Below are positions 55,353-64,000 of a stretch of DNA of 64,000 nt, one piece after another (within the stretch, counting starts at the first letter, position 1; every line of letters starts with the position of its first letter). The DNA is from Oscillospiraceae bacterium (lineage in GTDB: Bacteria > Bacillota > Clostridia > UMGS1840 > HGM11507): the NCBI GenBank assembly GCA_015068525.1, contig SVKJ01000009.1, positions 9,312 through 73,311 of the forward strand, in the 5' to 3' direction. The position numbers were made by a program, and so were the translations under genes. The notes beneath the pieces were generated by a model. That model was not told where the DNA came from. It was given only the letters and a program-made list of their open reading frames with translations, and searched no databases.

Positions 55353-56504
55353 ATGTTCGTTTATTTTGATAACAGTGCTACGACAAAAACATATAAAAAA
55401 GTTAATGAAGAAATGCTTTTAATGCTTGAGAATGATTTCGGCAATCCGTCTTCCCTTCACAATATGGGGCTAAGAGCAGAAAAAAAGGTTGAGTTTGCAA
55501 GAGATAATCTTTCTAAAGCATTAGGGTGTGATGCATCAACGCTTGTTTTTACATCAGGAGGGACAGAGGCTAACAATCTTTGTGTTACAGGGTATTTGAA
55601 AAGGAATAAACACGCGGGCAAAAAGATTATCACAACAAGTATTGAGCATGCATCTGTTGCCACTCAGTTTGATTTGTTAAAAGAGCAAGGTTATGATGTA
55701 AAGATAATAAATTTCGATAAAGATAAAGGCTTTGATTATGACGCTTTGGAAAATGAGATTGATAACAACACAGCTTTAGTAAGCGTAATGCATGTTAATA
55801 ATGAAACAGGTTATATATTTGATATAAAAAGAATAAGAGAAAGTATAAATAAAAAAAACAGGAATACATTGCTTCATTGTGACTGTGTCCAGTCTTTTAT
55901 GAAAGTTCCTTTTAAAATCAAGGATCTGGGTGCCGATATGGTATCGGTAAGTTCTCATAAAATCAACGGACCTAAAGGTGTAGGCGCTGCGTATATTAAA
56001 AAAGGTGTTCTGGTTTCACCGATTTTTTATGGTGGAGGTCAGGAACAGGGCTTAAGGAATGGAACTGAAAATACTGTAGGGATATACGGCTTCGGTGTAG
56101 CGATAGCGGAGCATCTTAAAACGATGGATGAAGATATATTAAATATGCAGAAAATAAAAGAATATCTTTATTGTAAATTTTCAAAAATGGATAAAGTTCA
56201 TATAAACACTGATATTAAAAATTCATCGTGTCACATATTAAATGTATCATTTTTAAACTTACGTTCAGAAATTCTTCTTCATACTTTTGAGGGCAAAGAT
56301 ATATATGTTTCAAGTGGTTCTGCTTGTTCTTCCAATTATTCAGGTAAGAAAAAAATTCTTGAAATTATGGGATATGATAAATCTGTATATGACGGTGCAA
56401 TCCGTTTCAGTTTTGATTCTTTAAATACATTGGAACAAGCCGAATATGCTTTTAATGTTATAGAAAAAGAGGTTGAAATATTAAGAAAGAGGTTAAGGGT
56501 ATAA
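55353..56504 (+). CDS. Cysteine desulfurase (NifS/IscS-like)
   Basis: 383 residues with PLP-dependent class V features: the DNSATTKTYK start, TSGGTEANNLCV, the PLP Lys in VSSHKINGPKGVG, and the catalytic Cys loop in VSSGSACSSNYSG. It supplies persulfide sulfur, here to ThiI, whose gene starts at the next base after its stop. This pairing is the common NifZ-ThiI arrangement. Confidence 0.93.
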   Translation: MFVYFDNSATTKTYKKVNEEMLLMLENDFGNPSSLHNMGLRAEKKVEFARDNLSKALGCDASTLVFTSGGTEANNLCVTGYLKRNKHAGKKIITTSIEHASVATQFDLLKEQGYDVKIINFDKDKGFDYDALENEIDNNTALVSVMHVNNETGYIFDIKRIRESINKKNRNTLLHCDCVQSFMKVPFKIKDLGADMVSVSSHKINGPKGVGAAYIKKGVLVSPIFYGGGQEQGLRNGTENTVGIYGFGVAIAEHLKTMDEDILNMQKIKEYLYCKFSKMDKVHINTDIKNSSCHILNVSFLNLRSEILLHTFEGKDIYVSSGSACSSNYSGKKKILEIMGYDKSVYDGAIRFSFDSLNTLEQAEYAFNVIEKEVEILRKRLRV

Positions 56505-57689
56505 ATGAACGAAGTACTAATTATAAAATACGGGGAAATCATCTTAAAAGGTTTAAATCGTCCCGTATTTGAGGACAGACTCTTTAAAATTATAAGAAGA
56601 AGGCTTAAAGACCTTGGCGAATTTAAAATTACTAAATTTCAGGCAGCTGTCTATATAGAGGCAAAAGAAGATTGCTTTGATTATGACGAAGCGGTAGAAA
56701 GGCTAAAAAAAGTTTTTGGTATTTTGTATATCTGTCGGGCAAAAAAATGCGAAAAAGAAATGGAAGCTGTTAAAACACAAGCGCTTTTATCATACGAAGA
56801 AGCGTATAGTGAGGGGAAAACTTTTAAAATAGAAGTAAAAAGGCAGGATAAGAGATTTCCTCATAAATCTCCTGAAATACAAAAGATGGTTGGAGATGCT
56901 ATCTTTGAAAAGCATTATAAAACTGCTAAAGTTGATGTAAAAAATCCTGATATTTCAGTTATGATTGAAATAAGGGAAGAAGGCGCTTATGTTTATGCCA
57001 AAAGGGAAAAAGGTCCCGGAGGTCTTCCCGTTGGAATAAATGGTAAATGTGCATTGATGCTGTCAGGCGGAATTGATTCGCCAGTAGCGGGTTATATGAT
57101 TGCAAAAAGAGGGGTTGAACTTATAGGAGTTCACTTCCATTCTTATCCTTACACATCGGAAAGAGCGAAGGAAAAGGTTATTACTCTGGCAAAGAAACTT
57201 AGTGAATATGCAGGAAGAATTGAACTTTTTGTTGTTCCTTTTACTGATATTCAACTTATGATAAACGAAAAAGCCGAGAATGATATGCTTGTTCTTTTAA
57301 TGAGAAGATATATGATGCGTATAGCCGAAAGAATAGCAGAAGAAAACGGTGCAAAAGCGATTGTAACAGGCGAAAGTCTTGGTCAGGTTGCGTCGCAGAC
57401 AATAGAAAGTATGACTGTGACGAATGAAGTGGTAAGTATGCCGGTGTTTCGTCCTTTGATAGGAATGGATAAAGAAGAAATAACTTTGATTTCCAGAAAA
57501 ATTGATACTTTTGAAACATCAATCCAGCCTTATGAAGATTGTTGTACGGTTTTTGTTCCAAAGCATCCTAAAACCAAACCTCGTGTTTCGGAAATAAGAG
57601 AAGAAGAATTAAAACTTTCTGATATGGATAAACTTTTAGAAGAAGCAATTAAAAATACTGAAAAGATTATAATAACACGAGGTAATTAG
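56505..57689 (+). CDS. thiI: ThiI, tRNA 4-thiouridine synthase
   Basis: 394 residues. An N-terminal ferredoxin-like domain and THUMP (about 60-165) are followed by the PP-loop ATPase MLSGGIDSPVAGYMIAKRG. The C-terminal rhodanese domain found in E. coli is absent, normal for Firmicutes. ThiI adds sulfur to U8 of tRNA and receives it from the adjacent desulfurase. Confidence 0.95.
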   Translation: MNEVLIIKYGEIILKGLNRPVFEDRLFKIIRRRLKDLGEFKITKFQAAVYIEAKEDCFDYDEAVERLKKVFGILYICRAKKCEKEMEAVKTQALLSYEEAYSEGKTFKIEVKRQDKRFPHKSPEIQKMVGDAIFEKHYKTAKVDVKNPDISVMIEIREEGAYVYAKREKGPGGLPVGINGKCALMLSGGIDSPVAGYMIAKRGVELIGVHFHSYPYTSERAKEKVITLAKKLSEYAGRIELFVVPFTDIQLMINEKAENDMLVLLMRRYMMRIAERIAEENGAKAIVTGESLGQVASQTIESMTVTNEVVSMPVFRPLIGMDKEEITLISRKIDTFETSIQPYEDCCTVFVPKHPKTKPRVSEIREEELKLSDMDKLLEEAIKNTEKIIITRGN

Positions 57690-57692
57690 TTT

Positions 57693-58922
57693 ATGATTTG
57701 CGAGATAATTTCAGTTGGCACTGAGGTTGTTATGGGTGATATAATAGATACCAATGCGCCCTATCTTTCTAAAGAACTTGTTTCGTTGGGGATTGACACG
57801 ATGTACAGAACAAGTGTTAAAGATGATGATAAGACAATTTTAGAAGTTTTGAATATAGCCAAAAAAAGAGCTGATTTAATTATAACAATCGGAGGACTTG
57901 GTCCGACCTATGACGATTTTACTAAGGAAGAAGTAGCAAAAGTAAATGGCTTGAAACTTGTTCGTTCTGATAAGGCAGAACAAAAAATCAGAGATTATTT
58001 TGACAAAACGGGCAGGAAAATGACTGATAATAATTTAAGACAAGCCGATATAATTGAGGGAAGTTTGGCAATAGATAATGATAATGGCACAGCGCCAGGG
58101 ATTCTTCTTGAAAAAGATAATAAAATTTTTATTTTGTTTCCCGGACCTCCTAACGAACTTATACCAATGTTTGAAAATAAAGTAAAACCTTATCTTAAAG
58201 ATAAGACAGGTAAGTGTATTTTAGAAAGATGTATTAAACTTTCAGGGATAGGCGAGTCTTATGTCGAAGAAGAACTTAAAGATTTAATTGACAAGGATGA
58301 AAAAATTATTATTGCAACTTATGCCAAAGTCGGAGAAGTTCATATTAAAATAACAAGCGAAGGTAAAACCAAACAAGAAGCGGAAGAAAAAATGAAACCG
58401 TATTTTGAAAAAATAGAAATTCGTTTTTCTAAATATGTGTATGGATATGATGACGATACTCTTCCTAAAAAAGTTGTCGAGTACCTGAAAGATAAAAATC
58501 TTAAAGTCGCTTTTTGTGAGTCCTGCACAGGAGGGTATATATCAAAAACTATTACCGATGTTCCCGGAGCATCTGATGTGTTTGACTGTGGGATGGTAAC
58601 CTATTCCAATGAGATTAAAACACGCCTTGCCGGTGTTTCGCCGATTGCTCTTAAAAACAACGGTGCAGTATCCGAAGAAGTTGCAACTCAGATGGCAAAA
58701 GGAATACGAACTCTCGCAAAAGCAGATATAGGTATAAGTGTTACGGGAATTGCAGGTCCCGGCGGAGGTACCGAAGAAAAACCTGTAGGGCTTGTATATA
58801 TGGGAATATCCACTAAAAATACAACAGTTACAAAAAAACTTAATTTCAGGGGCAACCGTGAAAAAATAAGACTTTCAACAGTTAACGCTGTGATGTCAAC
58901 TTTAATAGAATATTTAAAATAG
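57693..58922 (+). CDS. cinA: CinA, competence/damage-inducible nicotinamide nucleotide protein
   Basis: 409 residues. The N-terminal MoCF-like domain has ISVGTEVVMGDIIDTNAPYL and TIGGLGPTYDDFTKE. The C-terminal NMN deamidase domain has ESCTGGYISKTITDVPGASD and SVTGIAGPGGGTEEKPVGLV. It sits directly before recA, the classic cinA-recA order. Confidence 0.95.
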   Translation: MICEIISVGTEVVMGDIIDTNAPYLSKELVSLGIDTMYRTSVKDDDKTILEVLNIAKKRADLIITIGGLGPTYDDFTKEEVAKVNGLKLVRSDKAEQKIRDYFDKTGRKMTDNNLRQADIIEGSLAIDNDNGTAPGILLEKDNKIFILFPGPPNELIPMFENKVKPYLKDKTGKCILERCIKLSGIGESYVEEELKDLIDKDEKIIIATYAKVGEVHIKITSEGKTKQEAEEKMKPYFEKIEIRFSKYVYGYDDDTLPKKVVEYLKDKNLKVAFCESCTGGYISKTITDVPGASDVFDCGMVTYSNEIKTRLAGVSPIALKNNGAVSEEVATQMAKGIRTLAKADIGISVTGIAGPGGGTEEKPVGLVYMGISTKNTTVTKKLNFRGNREKIRLSTVNAVMSTLIEYLK

Positions 58923-58958
58923 GCACACTTTTGTGTCAAAGAAAGAAGGTAAATAATA

Positions 58959-59981
58959 ATGGCTGAAACAGAAAAAAAGAAAGCACTGGATGCGGCACTT
59001 TTACAAATAGAAAAGCAATTTGGTAAAGGCGCTATTATGCGTCTTGGTCAGAATTCAGGTATGAGTGTAGAGGTTATTCCGACAGGTATATTATCAGTCG
59101 ATATTGCAACAGGAGTGGGCGGAGTTCCAAGAGGAAGAATAGTTGAACTTTACGGTCAGGAATCTTCGGGTAAAACAACAGTTGCGCTACATATTATAGC
59201 AGAAACTCAGAAAATGGGCGGAGAAGCAGCTTTTATAGATGCTGAGCATGCTCTTGACCCTGTTTATGCTGAACAACTTGGGGTTGATATTGACTCACTT
59301 TTAGTATCTCAGCCTGATAACGGAGAACAGGCTTTAGAAATTGCAGAAGCACTTATAAGAAGTAACGCTATAGATATTATAGTTATTGACTCAGTTGCAG
59401 CACTTGTTCCTAAAGATGAAATTGACGGCGAAATGACAGATATTAAAATGGGACTTCATGCAAGACTTATGTCTAAAGCAATGAGAAAATTAACAAGTGT
59501 TATCAGTAAATCAAAAACAACCGCTATTTTTATTAATCAGTTAAGAGAAAAAATGTCAACAGGATTTTCTTACGGTCCTACTGAAACTACAACAGGCGGT
59601 AAAGCACTTAAGTTCTATTCCACAATGAGAATGGAAGTAAGAAGAATTGAAGCAATAAAAGACGGTGGAGAACTAAAAGGAAACCGTGTTAAAGTTAAAA
59701 TGGTTAAAAATAAAGTCGCGCCTCCTTTCAAAGAAGCAGAATTTGACCTTATGTTTGGTCAGGGAGCATCTAAATCAGGCTGTCTTATTGACTATGCTGT
59801 TAAAGGTGATATAGTCCAGAAAAGTGGTGCATGGTTTAATTACGGCGACACAAAAATCGGGCAGGGCAGAGAAAATGCAAAACGTTTCATTGAAGAAAAC
59901 CCTGAAATTTACGCTGAAATTGAAGAAAAAGTTCGCGCAATGTTTATAGAGGATAAAAGCAAAGACGGCGAAGAAGAATAA
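58959..59981 (+). CDS. recA: RecA recombinase
   Basis: 340 residues. Walker [17 protein letters not shown] (about 62-77), Walker [17 protein letters not shown], loop L2 [17 protein letters not shown], and an acidic C-terminus. Homologous pairing and SOS co-protease. I see no LexA box of the GAAC...GTTC type immediately upstream. Confidence 0.98.
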   Translation: MAETEKKKALDAALLQIEKQFGKGAIMRLGQNSGMSVEVIPTGILSVDIATGVGGVPRGRIVELYGQESSGKTTVALHIIAETQKMGGEAAFIDAEHALDPVYAEQLGVDIDSLLVSQPDNGEQALEIAEALIRSNAIDIIVIDSVAALVPKDEIDGEMTDIKMGLHARLMSKAMRKLTSVISKSKTTAIFINQLREKMSTGFSYGPTETTTGGKALKFYSTMRMEVRRIEAIKDGGELKGNRVKVKMVKNKVAPPFKEAEFDLMFGQGASKSGCLIDYAVKGDIVQKSGAWFNYGDTKIGQGRENAKRFIEENPEIYAEIEEKVRAMFIEDKSKDGEEE

Positions 59982-60017
59982 TATAATTGGAAATTGGGAA
60001 TTTGGAGTGCTAAGTAA

Positions 60018-60051
60018 AAGGCAAAATTGATGTATAGCATAATTTTGCCTT
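60018..60051 (+). terminator. recA terminator
   Basis: AAGGCAAAATT (60018-60028) pairs with AATTTTGCCTT (60041-60051), within a larger imperfect inverted repeat of AATTTGGAG/GAATTTCG-type sequence. Confidence 0.65.
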
Positions 60052-60141
60052 CCTTCATTTCGCATTTCGCACTTCGAATTTCGAATTTTCTTTCATTCCT
60101 AATTGAAATAATCTTTTTTTCCAAAAAATATAAAAAAATGC

Positions 60142-60170
60142 TTGACTTATTATATTATGTGTGATATACT
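60142..60170 (+). promoter_or_regulatory. Promoter of rpmG-secE-nusG
   Basis: TTGACT (60142-60147), 17 bp, TATACT (60165-60170). Confidence 0.75.
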
Positions 60171-60243
60171 ATTTTTGCCTTATGGAAAAAGGTCTTTTTT
60201 TATTGTGCCTTTTTCTACAAATTAACCTATGGAGGTGTAACTA

Positions 60244-60393
60244 ATGAGAGTTAAAATTACATTAGCATGTTCAGAATGCAAACAGAGAAATTATGACAAA
60301 ATCAAAAACAAAAAGAATACCCCTGACAGAATTGAACTTAACAAATACTGCAAATTCTGTAAGAAACACACACTACACAAGGAAACAAAATAG
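60244..60393 (+). CDS. rpmG: Ribosomal protein L33
   Basis: 49 residues, basic, starting [18 protein letters not shown], with a second zinc pair [14 protein letters not shown]. The two CxxC motifs mark the zinc-binding form. GGAGGTG site. First gene of the rpmG-secE-nusG cluster. Confidence 0.95.
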   Translation: MRVKITLACSECKQRNYDKIKNKKNTPDRIELNKYCKFCKKHTLHKETK

Positions 60394-60429
60394 TTTGTGT
60401 TCCATTTTAATGTAAGGAGTGTATAAGTT

Positions 60430-60642
60430 ATGATGCAAAAAGCCGGAACTAAAAAAGAAAATAGATTAGTTAAATCAATAAAAGGTACTAAATCAGAATT
60501 CAAAAAAATAGTTTGGCCTTCATGGAAACAACTTGTAAATAACACATTGATTGTTATTGCCTTCGTTGTAATATTCAGCGTTTTAATTGCATTACTTGAT
60601 GTTTTATTCAAGTTCTCTTTTGTACAATGGTTTACAAAATAA
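60430..60642 (+). CDS. secE: SecE preprotein translocase subunit
   Basis: 70 residues. An amphipathic Lys-rich N-terminal helix with FKKIVWPSWKQLVNNTLIVI (the WP motif) is followed by one membrane helix (about 38-60). It clamps SecY. The order rpmG-secE-nusG is standard. Confidence 0.93.
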   Translation: MMQKAGTKKENRLVKSIKGTKSEFKKIVWPSWKQLVNNTLIVIAFVVIFSVLIALLDVLFKFSFVQWFTK

Positions 60643-60672
60643 TAAGGAGGACAGTTAATACTGTAAGTTGTT

Positions 60673-61188
60673 ATGGAAAATGCTAAATGGTATGTTATTC
60701 ACACTTATTCAGGCTATGAGAATAAGGTGAAAACAAATATAGAAAAAACAGTTGAAAACCGTGAACTTCAGGATAAAATTCTGGAAGTAAGACTTCCTGA
60801 AGAAGATGTCGTTGAGGTTAAAGACGGTGTTTCTAAAGAATCAAGAAGAAAGCTTTTCCCTGGTTACCTGTTTGTTAAAATGGTAATGGATAACGAAACA
60901 TGGTATATTGTAAGGAACACAAGAGGGGTTACAAGTTTTGTAGGCCCTGGTTCCAAACCGGTTCCTCTTACCGATGAGGAAATTGAAAATCTTTGTCTTG
61001 AAGAACAAACTTTTGAACTTGATTTCGGAGTTGGTGACAGTGTCAGAATTACTGATGGTCCGCTTACTGACTTTATCGGAGAAGTTCAGTCTGTCGATGA
61101 AGAAAATCATAAATTTGTAGTTATGGTTTCTATGTTTGGCAGAGAAACTCCTGTCGAACTTGAATACGGACAGGCAGAAGTACTTTAA
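60673..61188 (+). CDS. nusG: NusG transcription factor
   Basis: 171 residues. The NGN domain has AKWYVIHTYSGYENKVKTNI and LFPGYLFVKM. The C-terminal KOW has VGDSVRITDGPLTDFIGEVQ. It links RNA polymerase with Rho or the ribosome. Confidence 0.96.
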   Translation: MENAKWYVIHTYSGYENKVKTNIEKTVENRELQDKILEVRLPEEDVVEVKDGVSKESRRKLFPGYLFVKMVMDNETWYIVRNTRGVTSFVGPGSKPVPLTDEEIENLCLEEQTFELDFGVGDSVRITDGPLTDFIGEVQSVDEENHKFVVMVSMFGRETPVELEYGQAEVL

Positions 61189-61252
61189 TTTTAGTTAAAT
61201 ATGCTTTTTAAAAGCGTGTTTATATAGGTTGTATTTCCAAGAGGGAAATGCA

Positions 61253-61290
61253 GTGGGAGGGTTTAAGAAATCTACCCGAAATTTACCACA
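61253..61290 (+). promoter_or_regulatory. Candidate L1-binding leader element before rplK
   Basis: GTGGGAGGG ... ACCCGAAATTTACCACA in the rplK leader. The same GTGGGAGGGN...CCCGAA...ACCACA pattern recurs before rplA at 61757-61788, suggesting a translational operator. Confidence 0.55.
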
Positions 61291-61313
61291 GTTTTTAATG
61301 GAGGTGTATTACC

Positions 61314-61739
61314 GTGGCACAGAAAGTTACGGGCTTTATTAAGCTTCAAATCGAAGCAGGAAAAGCAAATCCTGCTCCACCGGTTGGTCCTGCTCTTGGT
61401 CAACATGGTGTTAACATTATGCAATTTTGTAAAGAGTTTAATGAAAAAACAAAAAATGATATGGGTCTTGTAATCCCTGTAGTTATTACAGTATATCAGG
61501 ACAGATCTTTCAGTTTTATCACAAAAACTCCACCGGCTGCAGTGCTTCTTAAGAAAGCATGTAAGATTGACAGCGGTTCTGGTGTACCTAACAAAACTAA
61601 GGTTGCTACCATCAGTTCTGAAGAAGTTAGAAAAATTGCAGAACAAAAAATGCCTGACTTAAACGCTGCAAATATCGAATCTGCTATGAGCATGATTGCA
61701 GGTACAGCAAGAAGTATGGGTATCGTTGTCAAAGACTAA
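61314..61739 (+). CDS. rplK: Ribosomal protein L11
   Basis: 141 residues: [40 protein letters not shown] and the C-terminal rRNA-binding domain with [12 protein letters not shown]. The start is GTG behind GGAGGTG. Substrate of PrmA (37.7 kb). Confidence 0.97.
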   Translation: MAQKVTGFIKLQIEAGKANPAPPVGPALGQHGVNIMQFCKEFNEKTKNDMGLVIPVVITVYQDRSFSFITKTPPAAVLLKKACKIDSGSGVPNKTKVATISSEEVRKIAEQKMPDLNAANIESAMSMIAGTARSMGIVVKD

Positions 61740-61756
61740 TTAAAGTCAGTCGAAAA

Positions 61757-61788
61757 GTGGGAGGGGTAACCCCCGAATTTTAACCACA
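61757..61788 (+). promoter_or_regulatory. Candidate L1-binding leader element before rplA
   Basis: GTGGGAGGGG-TAA-CCCCCGAATTTTAACCACA, just ahead of the rplA ribosome binding site, matching the element at 61253. Confidence 0.55.
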
Positions 61789-61803
61789 AAGGAGGTTTTT
61801 TAA

Positions 61804-62499
61804 ATGAAAAGAGGAAAAAATTATCAAGAAAGTGCAAAACTTATTGATGGAGCAAAACTATATGATGTTGAAGAAGCATGTTCATTAGTTGTAAGTGCTG
61901 CTAAAGCAAAATTTGATGAAACTGTTGAAGCACATATAAGACTTGGCGTTGACTCTCGTCATGCAGACCAACAGGTTAGAGGAGCAATCGTACTTCCTCA
62001 CGGAACAGGTAAAGTGCCTAAAGTGTTGGTATTTGCTAAAGGCGATAAAGCCAAAGAAGCAGAAGAAAATGGTGCAGATTTCGTAGGTGCTGAAGAATTA
62101 GTTGCTAAAATTCAGGGCGAAAACTGGTTTGATTTTGACGTTATCGTTGCAACACCTGATATGATGGGTGTTGTTGGTAGAATAGGTAAAGTTTTAGGTC
62201 CTAAAGGTTTAATGCCTAACCCTAAAGCAGGTACTGTTACTATGGACGTTGCAAAAGCAATCGCTGAATTAAAAAGCGGTAAAATCGAATACCGTCTTGA
62301 CAAAACAAACATTATTCACTGCCCAATCGGTAAAGTATCATTCGGTAAAGAAAAAATCGCTGATAACTTTAACGCATTAATCGGTGCTATTATCAAGGCT
62401 AAACCTGCTGCTGCAAAAGGTCAGTACTTAAAGAGTGTTGCAATTGCATCAACAATGGGACCTGGTATAAAAATAAATAACGCTAAATTAACAGATTAG
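61804..62499 (+). CDS. rplA: Ribosomal protein L1
   Basis: 231 residues: [51 protein letters not shown]. Stalk-base protein that also often represses its own operon by binding mRNA. Confidence 0.97.
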   Translation: MKRGKNYQESAKLIDGAKLYDVEEACSLVVSAAKAKFDETVEAHIRLGVDSRHADQQVRGAIVLPHGTGKVPKVLVFAKGDKAKEAEENGADFVGAEELVAKIQGENWFDFDVIVATPDMMGVVGRIGKVLGPKGLMPNPKAGTVTMDVAKAIAELKSGKIEYRLDKTNIIHCPIGKVSFGKEKIADNFNALIGAIIKAKPAAAKGQYLKSVAIASTMGPGIKINNAKLTD

Positions 62500-62501
62500 T
62501 A

Positions 62502-62530
62502 TTGACAAGATAAAGTTTGTCTGATATAAT
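62502..62530 (+). promoter_or_regulatory. Consensus promoter of rplJL
   Basis: TTGACA (62502-62507), 17 bp, TATAAT (62525-62530). Confidence 0.85.
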
Positions 62531-62536
62531 CAATAT

Positions 62537-62660
62537 GTTATCAATCCGAAGACGATAGGTGGAGTATTCCGTAAATCCTATTGAGGAATGGCATTTAGTT
62601 TTAGTTTAACTACAATCCCTTTCTGAGTGTTTTCGGAAAGGGATTTTGTTTATATCAACA
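62537..62660 (+). promoter_or_regulatory. Ribosomal protein L10 leader with attenuator
   Basis: Structured leader before rplJ, with a GGAGTATTCC...GGAATGGCA region and ending in a terminator-like hairpin (AATCCCTTTC ... GAAAGGGATT then TTGTTT). This matches the known L10(L12)4-binding leader of Firmicutes that attenuates rplJL. Confidence 0.8.
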
Positions 62661-62685
62661 CATCTTTTTACTGGAGGTGAAACGA

Positions 62686-63189
62686 ATGGCAAGTGCAAAA
62701 ATTTTAGAATCTAAAAAACAAGTTGTTGCAGAACTTAATGAAAAAATTAAAAACGCAACTGCAGGTGTTTTAGTTGATTACCAAGGCTTAACAGTTGAAG
62801 AAGATACTGACTTAAGAAGAAAATTAAGAGAAGCCGGCGTAGAATACAAAGTTATTAAAAACACACTTATCAAATTAGCATTACAGGGCACAGGCTTAGA
62901 AAACTTAAGCGAATGTTTGGAAAGACCAACTGCTTTAGCATTGGCAAATGATGAAGTAATCGCTGCAAAAGTTTTAGGTGACTATGCAAAAGGTAATGAA
63001 AAACTTGAAGTTAAAATGGGATTTTTAGACGGAGACGTTATGTCTAAAGACGAAGTTATTGCTTTAGGTAAAATTCCTGGCAAAGATACTCTTATTGCTC
63101 AGGTTGCATGCGGACTTAACTCACCACTTACAAAATTGGCTGTTGTTTTAGGTCAGGTTGCAGAAAAACAAGCTTCAGAAGAAGCGTAA
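62686..63189 (+). CDS. rplJ: Ribosomal protein L10
   Basis: 167 residues starting MASAKILESKKQVVAELNEK at the ATG at 62686 (GGAGGTG upstream). Core: VDYQGLTVEEDTDLRRKLRE and VIKNTLIKLAL. It anchors L7/L12 dimers through its C-terminal helix. Regulated by the leader upstream. Confidence 0.97.
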   Translation: MASAKILESKKQVVAELNEKIKNATAGVLVDYQGLTVEEDTDLRRKLREAGVEYKVIKNTLIKLALQGTGLENLSECLERPTALALANDEVIAAKVLGDYAKGNEKLEVKMGFLDGDVMSKDEVIALGKIPGKDTLIAQVACGLNSPLTKLAVVLGQVAEKQASEEA

Positions 63190-63234
63190 ATTTAAAAATT
63201 AAACTATAAAATAAAATTTTTGGAGGTAAAGAAA

Positions 63235-63612
63235 ATGAGTGAAATTGTTACAAAAATCTTAGACGAAATCAAAGAATTAAAAGTTTTAGAATTAAACGAA
63301 TTAGTAAAGGCTATTGAAGAAGAATTTGGTGTAAGCGCTGCTGCTATGGCTGTTGCTGCTCCTGCTGCTGGCGGTGCAGTTGCTGATGCTGGTGCTGAAA
63401 AAACTGAATTTGACGTTGTTATGACATCTTTTGGTGACAAGAAATTAGACGTTATCAAAGTTGTTAGAGAAATCACAGGCTTAGGCTTAAAAGAAGCTAA
63501 AGAAATGGTAGAAGGCGTTCCTGCTACTGTTAAAGAAGCAGCTTCTAAAGAAGACGCTGAAGCAATTAAAGAAAAATTAACTGCTGCAGGCGCTGCTGTT
63601 GAATTAAAATAA
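63235..63612 (+). CDS. rplL: Ribosomal protein L7/L12
   Basis: 125 residues starting [20 protein letters not shown] at 63235 behind GGAGG. An Ala-rich hinge (about 38-50) is followed by the C-terminal factor-binding domain [20 protein letters not shown]. It recruits translation GTPases. Confidence 0.98.
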   Translation: MSEIVTKILDEIKELKVLELNELVKAIEEEFGVSAAAMAVAAPAAGGAVADAGAEKTEFDVVMTSFGDKKLDVIKVVREITGLGLKEAKEMVEGVPATVKEAASKEDAEAIKEKLTAAGAAVELK

Positions 63613-63625
63613 TAATTTAACATTT

Positions 63626-63653
63626 AAGCCGTCGGATAACTTTCCGACGGCTT
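63626..63653 (+). terminator. rplL terminator (first hairpin)
   Basis: AAGCCGTCGG ... CCGACGGCTT. A second hairpin follows at 63657. Confidence 0.75.
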
Positions 63654-63656
63654 CAA

Positions 63657-63687
63657 ACCCCTTTCCGAGTATGGAAAGGGGTTTTTG
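63657..63687 (+). terminator. rplL terminator (second hairpin)
   Basis: ACCCCTTTCC-GAGTAT-GGAAAGGGGT then TTTT. Confidence 0.85.
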
Positions 63688-63700
63688 TAATTACAAAACG

Positions 63701-63775
63701 AATGGACGCAAAAGGGACAGACCCCATTCCGTCCTTTTTTTGGACGTTTTAGGGTCTGTCCCTTTTGCGTCCATT
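63701..63775. repeat. Compound GGGAC palindrome (two units head to head)
   Basis: AATGGACGCAAAAGGGACAG at 63701 continues to a 24-bp arm whose exact inverse lies at 63752-63775, with an inner CGTCC-T7-GGACG hairpin between them. Fifth GGGAC family site. Confidence 0.8.
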
Positions 63776-63868
63776 TTGATTATGAGTTAAAATGGAGGGA
63801 ACGCATTTATGCGTTGTGCTAAAACGAAATGGATAATAAATGACGAATGATGAAAAATGAATAATTAA
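63776..63868. other. Non-coding gap
   Basis: No gene is seen. It contains the short palindrome AACGCATTTATGCGTT (63800-63815) and A-rich degenerate sequence up to the presumed IS left end. Confidence 0.4.
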
Positions 63869-64000
63869 TGTAGGAAACTTGTATAATAAAAATGGACTAC
63901 CAAAAGAGTGAAAATATGATATAATATTTTCAGGAGAGTGAACACAATGGAAAGAAAAGTGAATTACACAAAGGAGTTCAAAATTCAAGCGTGTGAATTG
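63869..64000 (+). mobile_element. Left end of a probable IS3-family insertion sequence (partial)
   Basis: The presumed left terminus begins with TG (TGTAGGAAACTTG at 63869) about 80 bp before a transposase start codon. The right end is outside the window, so the inverted repeat cannot be checked. Confidence 0.5.
63947..64000 (+). CDS. IS3-type transposase OrfA, N-terminal start (partial)
   Basis: Only 18 codons are visible (starting MERKVNYTKEFKIQACEL), which match the ..Y..EFK..A..L opening of HTH_Tnp_1/OrfA proteins. The ribosome binding site AGGAGAG lies 10 nt upstream and a TATAAT box at 63920-63925. Truncated by the window edge. Confidence 0.6.
   Translation, partial: MERKVNYTKEFKIQACEL

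Overview
The window is AT-rich chromosome from a Gram-positive, endospore-forming member of the Clostridia. The sporulation signs are both dipicolinate synthase subunits (spoVFA/spoVFB), a BofA-like protein, DUF2508 (YaaL), a GerMN-domain protein, RemA, and a SleC-like cortex-lytic locus. The WalR/WalK pair, a single-chain glycyl-tRNA synthetase, an RNase P RNA, CIRCE/HrcA control and strong AGGAGG-type ribosome binding sites also fit Firmicutes. I cannot name the species. No tRNA, rRNA or CRISPR array was seen.

Layout. 1-5.5 kb: ClpE-like ATPase (minus), a structured RNA-like leader, an orphan ABC ATPase, and a SleC-like spore-lysis locus. 5.5-9 kb: TSCPD protein, M20 amidohydrolase, HAD hydrolase, an HTH gene with a truncated REP-type transposase, BofA and YaaL. 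9-15 kb (minus): mnmG-walR-walK and mreB. 15-22.7 kb: flippase, HU, DegV, Mrp ATPase, rsmE, glyQS. 22.7-30.1 kb: aconitase-family hydratase, polysaccharide deacetylase, FAD/Rieske oxidoreductase, and an EF-G-like ribosomal protection GTPase fused to a NYN/Rae1-like nuclease domain. 30.1-32.5 kb: a small accessory island that looks inserted in the loop of a bidirectional terminator. 33-38.6 kb: hrcA-grpE-dnaK-dnaJ-prmA. 38.6-39.6 kb: a gene-poor stretch holding a candidate type I toxin-antitoxin module and a tiny YqzL-like gene with tandem repeats. 39.7-44 kb: GerMN, SLOG, yicC-remA-gmk-rpoZ-coaBC and rnpB. 44.3-45.5 kb (minus): rpsF-ssb-rpsR. 45.7-49.8 kb: an exopolysaccharide kinase/phosphatase/epimerase module. 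49.8-53 kb: AraC regulator and two oxidoreductases. 53-54.4 kb: spoVFA/B. 54.6-60 kb: AlkD, cysteine desulfurase, thiI, cinA, recA. 60.2-63.6 kb: rpmG-secE-nusG-rplK-rplA-rplJ-rplL. At the right edge an IS3-type transposase begins.

Most of the window is conserved housekeeping, so the unusual material is between genes. Two families of small palindromes recur: one centred on GGGAC-N-GTCCC, mostly acting as terminators, and one beginning GTAGGGG/GTAGGGA, tied to two REP-type (Y1, HUH) transposase relics. Each relic sits immediately behind an XRE-type HTH gene. The best candidates for something undescribed are the toxin/antisense RNA module at about 38.7-39.13 kb, the GTPase-nuclease fusion, the HTH-transposase pairs with a phased operator and a possible small RNA, and the structured RNA at about 2.4-2.6 kb.
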